Source: Chloroflexota bacterium | Lineage (GTDB): Bacteria > Chloroflexota > Anaerolineae > Aggregatilineales > Phototrophicaceae | Assembly (NCBI GenBank): GCA_011523545.1 | Contig: WTGN01000098.1 | Location: 1-40,193, forward strand | Direction: 5' to 3' | Length of the DNA: 40,193 nucleotides | Shown: in pieces, positions 40,168 to 40,193 of the stretch | Layout: each line of letters begins with the position of its first letter | Position numbering within the stretch: the first letter of the stretch is position 1 | Position numbers and translations under genes: made by a program | Notes under the pieces: model-generated | The model's input: only the letters and a program-made list of their open reading frames with translations | Databases searched by the model: none | Told to the model about the DNA's origin: nothing

Positions 40168-40193
40168 CTAGCTCCCCCTCCCTGACTCGTCGG
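40168..40193. repeat. Dispersed palindrome, family C (copy 3, cut by window end)
   Basis: CTAGCTCCCC at 40168-40177 is the exact complement of the GGGGAGCTAG that ends copy 1 (23702-23711), and the following CTCCCTGACTCG resembles the complement of the rest of that copy. The window ends inside it. The 77 bases before it (40091-40167) show nothing else. Confidence 0.6.

Noticed and set aside
1..40193. CRISPR array, tRNA, rRNA, prophage or complete insertion sequence
   Set aside because: I saw no regularly spaced repeats, no tRNA T-loop type sequence, and no transposase, integrase or phage gene; the repeats found are short isolated palindromes.

Overview
This window looks like a chromosomal segment of a GC-rich, Gram-positive-like or monoderm environmental bacterium. 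The best guess is an uncultured Chloroflexota (Anaerolineae-like) lineage. The reasons are the gene mix (LplB/YtcP-type sugar ABC transporters without their own ATPases, inositol genes, B12-dependent methylmalonyl-CoA mutase, a UDP-sulfoquinovose synthase homologue) and three families of short dispersed repeats. The assignment is inference; there is no rRNA or other marker gene here. I see no tRNA, rRNA, CRISPR array, phage gene or intact transposase.

Layout. 1-3236: the start of a sugar-binding protein leaving the window on the minus strand, then divergently an amidohydrolase overlapping a Rieske ferredoxin, a VOC-fold protein, and a family-3 type solute-binding protein. 3650-9043: a plus-strand sugar-uptake operon (binding protein, two MalF/MalG-like permeases, a zinc-less MDR dehydrogenase, an alpha/beta-hydrolase esterase). 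9071-17279: a second saccharide locus beginning with a FadR-type GntR regulator behind a near-consensus promoter with a FadR-type operator. It continues with a Tat-exported LplA/YtcQ-like binding protein, LplB-like and YtcP-like permeases, a GH42-like beta-galactosidase and an enolase-superfamily sugar-acid dehydratase; a DapA-family aldolase faces it convergently. Together these suggest import of a galactose-containing saccharide, hydrolysis, and a dehydratase/aldolase route for the sugar acid.

18393-30103: an MFS exporter on the minus strand, then a translationally coupled pair made of a UDP-sulfoquinovose synthase homologue and a large multi-pass membrane protein with two repeated Cys-pair extracytoplasmic modules. 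This pair is the most unusual unit in the window. Next come phosphoglycerate mutase (gpmI), a secreted SH3-like protein, glycerol-3-phosphate dehydrogenase (glpD), a convergent YbjQ-family protein, the MeaB GTPase and a small GYD-domain protein.

30121-40193: both methylmalonyl-CoA mutase subunits (overlapping by ATGA), a gene-poor stretch bounded by a 13-bp inverted repeat, a cytochrome P450, two tandem paralogous secreted proteins of unknown function, and the inositol genes iolG and iolC. Dispersed palindromes lie between many of these genes. In places they supply a ribosome-binding site (iolC), a leader (meaB, the dehydratase) or the C-terminal coding tail of a protein (the big membrane protein).
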